From an uncultured Muribaculaceae bacterium (lineage in GTDB: Bacteria > Bacteroidota > Bacteroidia > Bacteroidales > Muribaculaceae): 64,000 nt of DNA. Numbering within the stretch: the first letter of the stretch is position 1; each line of letters opens with the position of its first letter. The DNA lies in NCBI GenBank assembly GCA_910583795.1, contig CAJTZQ010000007.1:12655-76654 (forward strand). The letters are read 5' to 3'. Shown here piece after piece: positions 17,129 to 24,510 of this stretch. A model generated the notes under the pieces. That model saw only the letters and a list, made by a program, of their open reading frames with translations, made no database searches and was not told where the DNA came from. The translations under genes were made by a program, and so were the position numbers.

Positions 17129-17425
17129 TCAATAATACTGAGCGAGAATCTGTTCCAGTTTTTCAACTTGCTGCACTCCTGATTCACGCCATTCAAGCTT
17201 ACCATTTTTGAAAATCATTAATGTAGGCACTGACCTAACATTATAGATAGCCGCAAGGCGTTGGTTTTTATCGATATCGATAGTAATGATTCGAGCCTTG
17301 TCTCCAACTTTGGTATGAAGTTCCTCAAGAATTGGATGCATCATCTTGCATGGGCCACACCATGTGGCGAAGAAATCTATCAGAACAGGTTTCTCAGATT
17401 TAATAATATCATCAAAATTTTCCAT
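17129..17425 (-). CDS. trxA: Thioredoxin
   Basis: Cytoplasmic disulfide reductase, 98 residues. The redox motif WCGPCK places the active cysteines at C23 and C26, within DFFATWCGPCKMMHPILEEL. The cis-proline motif VRSVPTLMIFKNG is also present. There is no signal peptide. It is slightly shorter than E. coli TrxA (109) at the N-terminus, which is normal for this group. Monocistronic. Confidence 0.93.
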   Translation of the reverse strand: MENFDDIIKSEKPVLIDFFATWCGPCKMMHPILEELHTKVGDKARIITIDIDKNQRLAAIYNVRSVPTLMIFKNGKLEWRESGVQQVEKLEQILAQYY

Positions 17426-17890
17426 AATATAATGTATTAGTATCTATTTTATACAACACTCACCTTATCCTGTTGGTTGACTCTATCAAATTATAACTTA
17501 TCAATTCAGCTTTTGTAAGCGAAACTTGAATGATAAAAGGTTTGATCCCAGCTATAAAAACTCAACAAGCAATATTAAAATATAGTTCTCACCTAATTTA
17601 GTTGAAAGATAAAATGAATCAATCTGCTAAATCCGCGTTGTGATGGTTATGTGCCCAAGCTTTCCCGAGGGGAGAATAAGTGAGCTGGTGATACTTAAAT
17701 TATAAATTACAGATTGATACAAAATATATCACAACAATACCACAATATCAAACTGACAGATTTTAATACTATTTTTCAAAAAATAGATACTTTCCAACCG
17801 GCATGTCTCCATTCTTCACCCAAGGGAATAGCATTTTTACACATATTATTGCAAATTTTACATTTTTTAATATTTAATCTTGGTAAAAAT
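17426..17890. other. Long AT-rich intergenic region, no gene seen
   Basis: About 520 bases separate the divergent trxA and glutamine synthetase starts. I find no open frame with family features, no tRNA and no clear riboswitch. A more GC-rich patch near 17655-17690 with a small TCCC/GGGA hairpin interrupts the AT-rich sequence; it could be part of a small RNA but nothing more can be said. The right end carries the glnA promoter. Confidence 0.5.
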
Positions 17891-17921
17891 TTTGGTAATA
17901 GAATTTTTAATCTTAATTTTG
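17891..17921 (+). promoter_or_regulatory. Promoter of the second glutamine synthetase
   Basis: TTTG (17891-17894), 19 bases, TAATTTTG (17914-17921): a full match to the Bacteroidota consensus. Transcription would start near 17927, 20-55 bases before the candidate ATGs. Confidence 0.75.
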
Positions 17922-17982
17922 CCGATGCAACTCCGTTAGGAGTGACAAAATGTACCTTAAATTTAATAATATAACACTCACC

Positions 17983-19485
17983 ATGGACAATAACCTAAGT
18001 CTTAACCCCAATAAGGTTGTAGAGTATCTTCAGAAGGCTCCGGCAGATTTCCGCAAAGCTGACATTATCAAATATGTTAAAGAGAATGGCATCCGCATGA
18101 TAAATTTCATGTATCCTGCCGACGACAACCGTCTCAAGACTCTCAATTTCGTAATCAATTCTGAGGAATACCTTGACTCTATTCTCACTTATGGAGAACG
18201 CGTAGACGGCTCGAGCCTTTTCCCGTTTATCGAGGCGGGCAATAGCGATCTCTATGTAATTCCCCGATACTCCACCGCTTTCCTTGATCCATTCGCCGAG
18301 ATTCCTACCCTTACCCTTCTCGCATCTTTCTTTGACAAGGAAGGCAAACCGTTGCATTCATCTCCTGAATATACTTTGCGCAAGGCTTGTGAATCCTTCC
18401 ATGAAGTCACGGGAATGGATTTTTACGCAATGGGAGAATTGGAATATTATGTCATCTCTGAAGACACGGGACTTTTCCATGCTAATGATCAGAAAGGATA
18501 TCATGAATCTGCTCCTTATGCTAAATTCAATGATTTCCGCGTGGAGTGCATGAGCCTTATAGCTCAGGCTGGCGGTCAGATAAAATATGGACACAATGAA
18601 GTGGGCAACTTCACAATCGATGGCATGATCTATGAGCAGAACGAGATTGAATTCCTCCCTATCCCAGCTCAGCAAGCTGCAGACAATCTCATGATCGCAA
18701 AATGGATTATCAGAACTCTTGGTGCCAAGAAGGGCTATGACGTGACTTTCGCTCCAAAGATTACTGCAGGGAAGGCTGGAAGCGGTCTGCATATCCACTT
18801 CAAGGTGATGAAGGGCGATCAGAACATGATGACTGAAAACGGTGTGTTGAGTGATGTGGCAAAGAAAGCTATCGCCGGCATTCTTGAACACGCCGACGCA
18901 ATCACGGCTATGGGCAACAAGGTTCCCACAAGCTACTTCCGCCTCGTGCCTCACCAGGAGGCTCCCACCTCAATTTGCTGGGGCGACCGCAATCGTTCTG
19001 TACTGGTACGTGTGCCTCTCGGATGGACAGGAGAAAACGATATGTGCTCTCAGGCTAATCCTCTTGAAAAAGGACATGGAACCGTTCCTCCGCAGAAACA
19101 GACGGTTGAACTCCGTAGCGCAGACTGCTCAGCAGATATCTACCAGCTCATCGCTGCTATGGTTGTGGCTGCACGCACCGGTTTTGAGATGGAAAACGCC
19201 CTCGGTCGTGCTGAGGATATGTATGTGAGCGTAAACATCCATAACGACGAGAACAAAGAGAAGCTGGCACAACTTAAATCTCTCCCCGACAGTTGCGTGG
19301 CATCTGCAAAGGCTCTTGAAGCTCAAAGAGATGTCTTTGAGAAGAATAGTGTGTTCTCACCTCAGCTGATCGACGGCATAATCAAGAAACTTTCTGCATT
19401 CGACGATGCGAATCTGCGAAACTCTCTCTCGGGAAGTCCGGAAGAAATGATGAAGGTCGTAAGAAAATACTGGCACTGCGGTTAA
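17983..19485 (+). CDS. glnA: Glutamine synthetase (GlnA-type, Bacteroidota subgroup)
   Basis: Second glutamine synthetase of the window, unrelated in size to the GSIII at the left edge. 500 residues from MDNNLSLNPNKVVEYLQ; an in-frame ATG at 17950 would add 11 residues and cannot be excluded. Motifs: a beta-grasp N-terminus with MINFMYPADDNRLKTLNFVI, DFYAMGELEYYV (metal-site Glu), NEVGNFTIDGMIYEQNEIEF, KAGSGLHIHFKV (ATP site) and NRSVLVRVPLGW. Roles in ammonia assimilation are family knowledge; the subgroup's kinetic properties are not readable here. Followed by a clear terminator. Confidence 0.85.
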   Translation: MDNNLSLNPNKVVEYLQKAPADFRKADIIKYVKENGIRMINFMYPADDNRLKTLNFVINSEEYLDSILTYGERVDGSSLFPFIEAGNSDLYVIPRYSTAFLDPFAEIPTLTLLASFFDKEGKPLHSSPEYTLRKACESFHEVTGMDFYAMGELEYYVISEDTGLFHANDQKGYHESAPYAKFNDFRVECMSLIAQAGGQIKYGHNEVGNFTIDGMIYEQNEIEFLPIPAQQAADNLMIAKWIIRTLGAKKGYDVTFAPKITAGKAGSGLHIHFKVMKGDQNMMTENGVLSDVAKKAIAGILEHADAITAMGNKVPTSYFRLVPHQEAPTSICWGDRNRSVLVRVPLGWTGENDMCSQANPLEKGHGTVPPQKQTVELRSADCSADIYQLIAAMVVAARTGFEMENALGRAEDMYVSVNIHNDENKEKLAQLKSLPDSCVASAKALEAQRDVFEKNSVFSPQLIDGIIKKLSAFDDANLRNSLSGSPEEMMKVVRKYWHCG

Positions 19486-19504
19486 TAATCATCTATTATC
19501 ATAC

Positions 19505-19534
19505 AAAACGGCGATCAATTATGGTCGCCGTTTT
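19505..19534 (+). terminator. Terminator of glnA
   Basis: AAAACGGCGA (19505-19514) pairs with TCGCCGTTTT (19525-19534) around a ten-base loop; the right arm supplies the T run. Confidence 0.85.
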
Positions 19535-19654
19535 CTATTTCGTTTGATTGACATAAAATTCACTATTTTTGATTTATTTTGATATTAGTATGACTTTCTA
19601 ATATTTAAAATTAATTGCTAATTTTACAGAAATTAATTACACATAATAATATTT

Positions 19655-20674
19655 ATGAAAAGTTTTTATAAATCTACAATTGTCATCGCCTTAATTTCGG
19701 CAGCTTATGCAATTGGTGGCTTAAATTTATCGGCATCGCTTCCGTCTCGGCACATGTCGAAAGTGCGTTACGGTGTTCCGAGAGATTCAATCATTCTTAG
19801 CGACCCTGCCGTGTTGGCTGATTCCAACACACAAACATATTATATGACCGGTACGGGTGGATTGTTATGGAAAAGCAAAGACCTTGACAAATGGGATGGT
19901 CCGTTTGTTGTTGCTAAACCCGACACCACGTCTTGGATGGGATCACATCCTCAGATCTGGGCTGCCGAACTTCATGAGAAAGATGGAAAATATTATTATT
20001 TTGCCACATTCACAAACGACAAAATAATCATCGAAACAAATCAGGAAGGAGATATTCCACGAAGAGCATCGCATATTCTCGTTGCCGACACACCTGACGG
20101 ATCATACCGTCCTGTATCTTCCGCCGATTACCTGCCTGATGACAGACCTACTCTCGACGGAACATTCTGGGAAGAAAACGGCAAGCAATATATGGTGTTT
20201 TGCGGTGAATGGCTCCACAATCAAAACGGAACTATGGAAGCCATAGAGCTCTCACAAGATCTCAGCCATTCGATTGGAGAACCGACGTTACTTTTCCGGG
20301 CTTCCGATTCACCGTGGAGCAGGGAAAAACGTAATGGAGAAATCACATTCAACCGTGTGACCGACGGTCCATGGCTTTTCAAAACAGATACCGGCAAATT
20401 AGGAATGATCTGGACATCTTGGGTATTCGGAGATTACACCATGGGCGTGGCATATTCTGAAAGCGGCTCCATTTTTGGACCATGGATTCAAGAACCGGAG
20501 CCAATCACACCTCCAAACTATGGACACGGAATGATTTTCAAAGATCTCAACGGAAGAGACATTCTCTCGGCACACAGTCATTCGGTAGTGAACGGAAGAT
20601 ACGTCAGACGCCCGACTTTTTGGGAAGTCGATCTTTCCGGCGACAAACTCAAAATCCTTAAAAAATTAAATTAA
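19655..20674 (+). CDS. Glycoside hydrolase family 43 protein, exported
   Basis: 339 residues. An N-terminal signal peptide (STIVIALISAAYAIGGLNLSA) is followed by the five-bladed propeller of GH43: SDPAVLADSNTQTYYMTGTGG carries the general-base Asp at D50, and IWAAELHEKDGKYYYFAT is the second-blade motif. The usual acid Glu of the EGP motif appears as VTDGPWLF. GH43 enzymes attack arabinose-, xylose- or galactose-containing glycans; the exact substrate is not assignable. It is a stand-alone gene: no SusC/D pair or other carbohydrate gene is adjacent. Confidence 0.82.
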   Translation: MKSFYKSTIVIALISAAYAIGGLNLSASLPSRHMSKVRYGVPRDSIILSDPAVLADSNTQTYYMTGTGGLLWKSKDLDKWDGPFVVAKPDTTSWMGSHPQIWAAELHEKDGKYYYFATFTNDKIIIETNQEGDIPRRASHILVADTPDGSYRPVSSADYLPDDRPTLDGTFWEENGKQYMVFCGEWLHNQNGTMEAIELSQDLSHSIGEPTLLFRASDSPWSREKRNGEITFNRVTDGPWLFKTDTGKLGMIWTSWVFGDYTMGVAYSESGSIFGPWIQEPEPITPPNYGHGMIFKDLNGRDILSAHSHSVVNGRYVRRPTFWEVDLSGDKLKILKKLN

Positions 20675-20675
20675 A

Positions 20676-20710
20676 ACAAGAGCTGCGAAAAACGAATTCG
20701 CAGCTCTTGT
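20676..20710. terminator. Bidirectional terminator between GH43 and ThiF-like genes
   Basis: A 14-base perfect stem (20676-20689 with 20697-20710) starts right after the GH43 stop and serves the convergent pair. Confidence 0.8.
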
Positions 20711-20743
20711 GGTTATGAGAGGTCTTCAGATACATCACTCGTT

Positions 20744-21460
20744 TCATAAAGCTATCACATTATATGAATTATTCAAAAGATCGAATACCATAAGTTTTGA
20801 TTTAAGACATTCTCCTGCCCCTGTCAGATATTTTATTACCTCAGCAGATTGCAATGAAGCACAGATAGCGGCTGCGGGTCCGACAACACCATTGATTGAA
20901 CAAGGTAAAAATCCCTCGTTCTCCGAATCAGGAAATACTTCTCCAAATTTAGTCGACCCGGGGAAAACCGTCATAACCTGCCCATGAAATTCTGACACAC
21001 CTGCTATGCTGCAAGGTTTATCCAACTGTTGACACACAGATTCGATGATAAATTTCGAAGAAGGGTTGTCTGTGGCATCCACAATAAAATCATAGTCAGA
21101 AAACAACTCAACGGCTTTTTCTTTATTTATCAATGCATCACATCTCAAAACCTGACAGGAAGGATTAAGTTCCTCCATCCTCTGCTGAAGGACAAGACAT
21201 TTTTTCATACCGGCTTCATCAGTTTTGAAAAAAAACTGCCTTTGAAGGTTCGAAACGTCAATAGTGTCGAAATCGGAAATCCCTATACTTCCGACCCCTG
21301 CTCCAGCCAATTGCATTGCAACCATAGATCCCAGCGCTCCGCATCCTACAATAAAAACCTTAGATTCCTCAAGCCTACGCTGACCGGCAACTCCAATCTC
21401 TTCTATCGCAATCTGTCGCGAATAGCGCCGCCTTTCTTCTTCCGTCAGATAATTATCCAT
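20744..21460 (-). CDS. ThiF/MoeB/HesA-family adenylyltransferase
   Basis: E1-like enzyme that adenylates the C-terminal GG of a ubiquitin-like sulfur carrier. 238 residues. The ATP-binding loop is FIVGCGALGSMVAMQLAGAG, followed by DFDTIDVSNLQRQFFF and the D of ATDNPSSKF. The CxxC zinc pairs of E. coli MoeB/ThiF are not visible; only FLPCSINGVVGP remains. The thi operon near 32 kb has thiS but no thiF, so this is a candidate ThiF; MoeB (molybdopterin) or another carrier is the alternative. It follows the MscS gene by two bases. Confidence 0.85.
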   Translation of the reverse strand: MDNYLTEEERRRYSRQIAIEEIGVAGQRRLEESKVFIVGCGALGSMVAMQLAGAGVGSIGISDFDTIDVSNLQRQFFFKTDEAGMKKCLVLQQRMEELNPSCQVLRCDALINKEKAVELFSDYDFIVDATDNPSSKFIIESVCQQLDKPCSIAGVSEFHGQVMTVFPGSTKFGEVFPDSENEGFLPCSINGVVGPAAAICASLQSAEVIKYLTGAGECLKSKLMVFDLLNNSYNVIAL

Positions 21461-21462
21461 AA

Positions 21463-22605
21463 TTACTTCGAAACAGCAGAAATTTTGATCGAATCAGGCA
21501 CATCTGCAATATGCACATCCATCTGTGGGAAGGGGAAAGAGAATCCATGTTCCGGAAGCTCTTTGTAGAAACGTTCGTTCATCTCATAATAAAGCCCCCA
21601 ATAGTTTGAAGAATGTGTCCAGGCACGCACAACGATATTGATACTGCTGTCGGCAAGCTCATCAAGTCCCACAAACGGAGTGCAATCCTTCTTTACAGGA
21701 AGTCCCTCGTTAAGGGAAACCTGTTCACGCAACTTCTCCTGAATTGCAAGCTGATGTCTTTTTCTCCTGTTTTTAAATCTCTTCCACCAACTCTCCTTTT
21801 TGACAATCTCATCCTCTACTGCAATCTCAGAAGAATGTTCTTTTAATTCTTCCTCTCTTTGAAGCTCCTTACGAAGTTTCATATCGTCTTCAATATATTG
21901 CTTCACAACACGATTATCCGAATTAAGCATCTCAAGAATTGTCTTCCTTGCCTCAGAATAATCATTGCCGTAAGAAAGTCCTATTTTCCAATCCACTCTC
22001 CTATATTGTTCAAGAGAATAGTTGTTGATTGACCCTGTCGATAATCCGCCATTGGGAATTATGATAGCCTTGTTATCCGTTGTGTTGATGATGGTATGAA
22101 ATATCTGAATTTCCTTGACAGTACCTGTAAAGCCCTGAGTCTCGATATAATCACCCACTTTATAGGGTTTGAGCAACAATATCAAAACTCCACCGGCAAA
22201 ATTTTGTAAAGTACCGCTAAGTGCCATACCGATAGCTACACCGGCAGAGGCAAACAGAGCCAGGAATGAGCTGGTCTCTATGCCGATAATTCCTACAACA
22301 GTGACTATTAAAATAAAGAAAAGAACGATTTTCACCAACGACAGCACGAATGTGGTCAAGGAGGCGTCGACTTTCCTATTCACCATTATAGAATAAACAA
22401 GCCCGTAAATTTTCTTTATGATAAATTTACCGACATAGAATACCAATATTGCAATCAGCAACTTAAATGTGAATTCCACAATGCCGTTGGCAATACTGCT
22501 TATTGCATCATCAAAGCCAAGTCCTTTCAATGCCTCGAAAGCCGATTTCCCGCTATCTATCTTATCGGGAAGCGGCACAACCGGGAGATCTTCTGTCTGA
22601 ATCAT
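21463..22605 (-). CDS. MscS-family mechanosensitive channel with charged C-terminal insertion
   Basis: 380 residues from the ATG at 22605; the upstream TTG is rejected. Three or more membrane helices lie in the first ~150 residues. The pore helix and beta domain are recognisable in ALFASAGVAIGMALSGTLQNFAGG and LLLKPYKVGDYIETQGFTGTVKEI. Between the beta domain and the last conserved segment (SINIVVRAWTHSSNYW) lies an unusual stretch of about 85 residues rich in Lys, Glu and Arg (KLRKELQREEELKEH, RFKNRRKRHQ). It protects against hypo-osmotic shock by family knowledge. The ThiF-like gene follows immediately. Confidence 0.88.
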   Translation of the reverse strand: MIQTEDLPVVPLPDKIDSGKSAFEALKGLGFDDAISSIANGIVEFTFKLLIAILVFYVGKFIIKKIYGLVYSIMVNRKVDASLTTFVLSLVKIVLFFILIVTVVGIIGIETSSFLALFASAGVAIGMALSGTLQNFAGGVLILLLKPYKVGDYIETQGFTGTVKEIQIFHTIINTTDNKAIIIPNGGLSTGSINNYSLEQYRRVDWKIGLSYGNDYSEARKTILEMLNSDNRVVKQYIEDDMKLRKELQREEELKEHSSEIAVEDEIVKKESWWKRFKNRRKRHQLAIQEKLREQVSLNEGLPVKKDCTPFVGLDELADSSINIVVRAWTHSSNYWGLYYEMNERFYKELPEHGFSFPFPQMDVHIADVPDSIKISAVSK

Positions 22606-22649
22606 ATGTATTTTATAAGTTGAAAGTTTATAATGTATCAATATACTTG

Positions 22650-22691
22650 CAATTAAAAAGCATTCGGTATATTCCGGATGCCTTTTAATTG
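22650..22691 (-). terminator. Terminator of the C11 protease gene
   Basis: An 18-base stem with one mismatch and one wobble (22650-22667 with 22674-22691), 38 bases after the protease stop. It separates that gene from mscS. Confidence 0.75.
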
Positions 22692-22728
22692 TAAATTAAT
22701 TATGGTTATGATTTGTTCACCTTTAAGG

Positions 22729-23994
22729 TTATTCTTCTATCTGAGGATAAACGCGTTTATACCAGTCAAGAGTGTGATAGAAAAGAGCCTTATCGCTCGA
22801 GTCTGTTTCAGAAAAACAATAACAGGAGATTCCTGAATAATTTTCAGGACTAATCGGATTAAAATTAAAATCTTTATCCGTTGCCGCTTTATATACTACA
22901 AAATTGTCCATAACCGCGTCAAACTCTTCTACTGACGGTGCATCGGGGTTACTTTGCGCCATCAGGCGGGTGTATTGACCAAAATCGTAGAAAGGTCCGA
23001 AATGCGATCTTGAATATTTCTGCAGTCCATTAGCATCCGGTGTAATCGCCAATGAATAAGCCGATTTGCAATAATCCGCCACATTTTCTATCTTGTTTAC
23101 ATCCGCAACAACCACTGTGGCTACTCTATATGTCGAAGATGCATGATTGGCATAATAATTAAAAAAAGCTTCAGCCGCACCTTTTAAATCCGGATTATCT
23201 TTTAATATATATGGTATAGTCAAATCATAAGGCATTCCCGGTGTATATACTTCAGTTGGATAGCCCACAAAATAATCACATTTATTCCTAAGCTGATAGA
23301 TGGTCTCAATACCACTCATATAGCATGCATCGAACCATATAAAATCGAACATATTGTCAGGGATTGCCTCCGCCAACTCGTCTATATCCGTTTCATCATA
23401 ATATCTGCCATCTTTCTCTGGATCGTTATCCGATCCAAAAGAATAAAGTAAAGGAAGATTCGAAATTAGAACCGAATTTCCAAATTCTTCAGACTCTGTG
23501 GCATTTGTCAAATTTTTCTCTACGACTCCATGTGTAGAAAAAGAAGGGTCAATCCCGGTGCCATGCGACCAAAGAATAAGACCATATTTTTCTGCATTAC
23601 AAATATTTTTGACATCTGCAATCACTTCTGATATCCTTTTGGGATCTGTGGAATACAATTCCCTCGAATACTCCTTTATCGGGACAAACTCACAAGAATC
23701 AGATTTAATCCTCCTCAATTCAAAGAGCTGCGGGTTTCCTGTCGGTGCTACTTGATATACAAGCATTGACAATCCATCAAGGTTCATATTATTTGCTGCC
23801 TTAATTATTTCAGCCTTGTCTGACCTCAGGTTACTGTAAAGATTATTTGAAGCCACAGCATATAGAAGTACGGCCCTTTTTGTAGGTCCGTCATACGGCT
23901 TCGGTCCATCATTATTGCTATTACACCCGGCAACTGTCAATAATGACATTATAATGAATGAATAAAATAACTGGCGGAATTTTAAAACTTTCAT
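22729..23994 (-). CDS. Clostripain-family (C11) cysteine peptidase, lipoprotein
   Basis: Caspase-fold cysteine protease, 421 residues from the ATG at 23994. The frame stays open upstream to 24132 but that part is the repeat element. A lipoprotein signal (FIIMSLLTVAGCNSNN) puts the acylated cysteine at C24, so it is anchored at the envelope. The catalytic dyad is H144 in LWSHGTG and C224 in FDACYMSG, as in clostripain and Parabacteroides PmC11. Secreted C11 proteases of Bacteroides can activate toxins or act on host and bacterial proteins; the target here is unknown. Monocistronic. Confidence 0.88.
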   Translation of the reverse strand: MKVLKFRQLFYSFIIMSLLTVAGCNSNNDGPKPYDGPTKRAVLLYAVASNNLYSNLRSDKAEIIKAANNMNLDGLSMLVYQVAPTGNPQLFELRRIKSDSCEFVPIKEYSRELYSTDPKRISEVIADVKNICNAEKYGLILWSHGTGIDPSFSTHGVVEKNLTNATESEEFGNSVLISNLPLLYSFGSDNDPEKDGRYYDETDIDELAEAIPDNMFDFIWFDACYMSGIETIYQLRNKCDYFVGYPTEVYTPGMPYDLTIPYILKDNPDLKGAAEAFFNYYANHASSTYRVATVVVADVNKIENVADYCKSAYSLAITPDANGLQKYSRSHFGPFYDFGQYTRLMAQSNPDAPSVEEFDAVMDNFVVYKAATDKDFNFNPISPENYSGISCYCFSETDSSDKALFYHTLDWYKRVYPQIEE

Positions 23995-24021
23995 TGTATG
24001 ATAATAAAATGATATTTTTAA

Positions 24022-24227
24022 TGAAGTTGTTTCTACTTTTTTACGGAGATTGATTTTCTTATGGCTTTTTATATTAAAAAGACCTCTTTTCCAATCTTCC
24101 ACCATCTTTCCGATCGCTTTTGAACCTTTCATCGGTCGTTTGGCACGCTAAACTCCCTCTTCAAGTTTCAAAAGCGCCTCGAAAATCTGACGAAATCTTG
24201 AAAAAGAAAAAAGTCGAAACAACTTCA
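24022..24227. repeat. 206-bp element with 21-base terminal inverted repeats
   Basis: The ends 24022-24042 and 24207-24227 are inverted repeats matching at 20 of 21 bases (TGAAGTTGTTTC, then T or G, then ACTTTTTT). A second, inner inverted repeat (CGCTTTTGAA near 24115 with TTCAAAAGCG near 24168) lies within it. One end plus the adjacent ~50 bases recurs at 16921-16998. No transposase gene is in it. It reads like a small non-autonomous mobile element or a conserved structured leader. Confidence 0.7.
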
Positions 24228-24393
24228 ATCATAAAAACTCGATTCAGATAAAATTAATAGGAATCATCTCAATTATAACGAAATTTTGTCCGTTTTCATA
24301 TCTAAAAAGCCAATTCGACGGTCTATTTATCAAATTGGCATCCTTTTTATAGAATATTTAGAGTTGATTTTTTTAATTTTCACATTTAAATGT
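24228..24393. other. AT-rich spacer before rprX
   Basis: AT-rich sequence without an open frame. With the repeat element it makes up the ~500-base region between the divergent protease and rprX genes. I see no other structure except the rprX promoter at its right end. Confidence 0.4.
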
Positions 24394-24401
24394 TAAATTT
24401 G
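24394..24401 (+). promoter_or_regulatory. Promoter -7 box for rprX-rprY
   Basis: TAAATTTG matches TAnnTTTG, giving a start near 24407 and a leader of about 100 bases. The -33 region is T-rich but has no exact TTTG. Confidence 0.5.
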
Positions 24402-24510
24402 CACTTCAATGTTAAAATTTAACATTAAACTTATAGCCTTTAAATTTGTTAAATCTATGTAAGATTTATGGAAAAGGCTTAATTGCCTATAAATCCATAA
24501 CTAATATAAT

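Noticed and set aside
17650..17700. Possible small RNA gene upstream of glnA
   Set aside because: Only a short GC-richer patch with a weak hairpin; no promoter or terminator pairs with it.
23995..24132. 46-residue N-terminal extension of the C11 protease
   Set aside because: The extension is encoded by the inverted-repeat element and would bury the lipoprotein signal; the ATG at 23994 gives a standard lipobox position.
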